Positions 11,427 to 11,968 of a DNA stretch of 11,968 bases are shown here, piece by piece. The stretch covers positions 1 through 11,968 of the forward strand of contig JBAYHV010000023.1 of NCBI GenBank assembly GCA_041665985.1. The letters run 5' to 3'. The translations under genes and the position numbers were made by a program. Under the pieces are notes generated by a model. It saw only the letters and a list, made by a program, of their open reading frames with translations, did no database searches and was not told the DNA's origin. The stretch is from CAIRYW01 sp041665985 (GTDB lineage: Bacteria > Patescibacteriota > Minisyncoccia > Phycocordibacterales > CAIRYW01). Numbering within the stretch: the first letter of the stretch is position 1; every line of letters begins with the position of its first letter.

Positions 11427-11574
11427 TAGTGATTAGTGGATAGTGTTTAGTGGGTAGTTAAAATCACCACAATACGAAGAAAAATAACACATAATCCATT
11501 TTGGTGCAAGTACTGAAATCTCCATTCTTCTTTGCTTAATTTTCTTTTCACTGTTCACTAGCCACTAGTCACTA
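11427..11574. repeat. Inverted-repeat element with TAGTG tandem motif (family C)
   Basis: The left end (11427-11454) and the reverse complement of the right end (11547-11574) match at 21 of 28 positions: TAGTGATTAGTGGATAGTG against TAGTGACTAGTGGCTAGTG, continuing with more differences. Each end is itself an array of about four units of TAGTGnn. It fills the gap between the divergent rpsT and ruvA starts. The right end runs directly into the ruvA -10 box. No coding frame. MITE-like form; no clear target duplication. Confidence 0.6.
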
Positions 11575-11580
11575 TATACT
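11575..11580 (+). promoter_or_regulatory. -10 box, leaderless start of ruvA
   Basis: TATACT, 6 bases (GTTGTT) before the ruvA ATG at 11587. It directly follows the end of the family C inverted repeat, so the element may supply any upstream promoter contacts. Confidence 0.55.
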
Positions 11581-11586
11581 GTTGTT

Positions 11587-11968
11587 ATGATTGCCTACAT
11601 AAAAGGAACAATTTTAAGCAAAGAAGAAAAATACTTAATTGTATTGGTTTCTGGAATTGGCTATAAAATATCTGCTTCTTTTGAAGTTATCGGCAAAGCA
11701 AAAATTGATTCTGAAATTGAACTTTGGATCCATCATCATATTCGTGACGATGCTTCTGACCTATATGGATTTGAAAAAAAAGATGAAAGAGAGTTTTTTG
11801 ACCTACTACTTGGTATTTCAGGAATCGGTCCAAAAAGCGCACTTAATATATTGAATGTCGCTACAGTAAGTGATCTAAAAAAAGCAGTTTCAACAGCGGA
11901 CACTTCTCACTTAATAAAAGTTTCCGGCCTAGGCAAAAAAATGGCAGAAAAAATTGTTCTCGAACTTA
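11587..11968 (+). CDS. ruvA: Holliday junction branch migration protein RuvA, 3' truncated
   Basis: 127 residues are visible and the frame runs off the window. Domain I, the N-terminal OB-fold, begins MIAYIKGTILSKEEKYL and ends near LYGFEKKDEREFF (about 59-71). Domain II has its two helix-hairpin-helix motifs, LLGISGIGPKSALNI (about 74-88) and LIKVSGLGKKMAEKIV (about 109-124). RuvA tetramers bind Holliday junctions and load the RuvB motor. The C-terminal RuvB-binding domain is outside the window. A TATACT box 6 bases before the ATG supports this start and a leaderless mRNA. The gene is divergent from rpsT across an inverted-repeat element. Confidence 0.95.
   Translation, partial: MIAYIKGTILSKEEKYLIVLVSGIGYKISASFEVIGKAKIDSEIELWIHHHIRDDASDLYGFEKKDEREFFDLLLGISGIGPKSALNILNVATVSDLKKAVSTADTSHLIKVSGLGKKMAEKIVLEL

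Noticed and set aside
2941..11586. CRISPR array in the repetitive gaps
   Set aside because: The repeats are paired and inverted, or 7-base tandem units, not regularly spaced direct repeats with unique spacers.

Overview
The window looks like part of a small, AT-rich (about one third G+C by eye) bacterial genome, most likely a Patescibacteria/CPR (Parcubacteria-type) lineage. This is an inference from several things: a compact type IV pilus pilM-pilN-pilO operon with no Shine-Dalgarno sites, a free-standing MetRS-type tRNA-binding domain protein, a tRNA-Arg with anticodon GCG, several short membrane proteins of unknown function, and start codons sitting 6-7 bases after -10 boxes. TGA ends at least one gene here and TAG and TAA end others, so there is no sign of UGA recoding.

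Layout. Positions 1-2413 (minus strand) hold pilM, pilN, pilO and a truncated membrane-protein gene, packed with gaps of 5, 9 and 1 bases. Positions 2414-3750 hold a stand-alone tRNA-binding OB-fold protein and ruvX, separated and flanked by inverted-repeat-bounded noncoding elements. A tRNA-Ser(UGA) gene follows at 3810-3899. Next come two plus-strand genes of unknown function (3964-5048), a convergent 56-residue minus-strand gene (5216-5386) behind a shared bidirectional terminator, and a minus-strand pair encoding three GH130-type glycosidase/phosphorylase domains (5507-8588), one of them on a membrane anchor. Positions 8750-10687 hold a small two-TM protein, a hairpin-rich intergenic block, a PH-domain membrane protein and a divergent P-loop kinase-like protein. 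The right end carries tRNA-Arg(GCG), rpsT and the start of ruvA.

The most striking signal is in the noncoding DNA. Three elements (2414-2543, 3507-3747, 8750-8876) share the terminal motif CCCG(T)CACT with inverted repeats. All three are oriented the same way relative to a gene: the CTAG-bearing end directly touches the ATG of pilM, ruvX and the 155-residue gene. Two are flanked by 6-base direct repeats that include that ATG (ATGAGT exact, ATGAAA/ATGAAT). A -10 box lies just outside the far end of the 130-bp copy. It appears that a small mobile element inserts at start codons, separating a leaderless-type promoter from its gene and supplying a structured 5' leader. The 130- and 127-bp copies align end to end and keep a small hairpin with one compensatory base-pair change. 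Other families of inverted-repeat elements fill the gaps at 2956-3121, 9363-9527 and 11427-11574.
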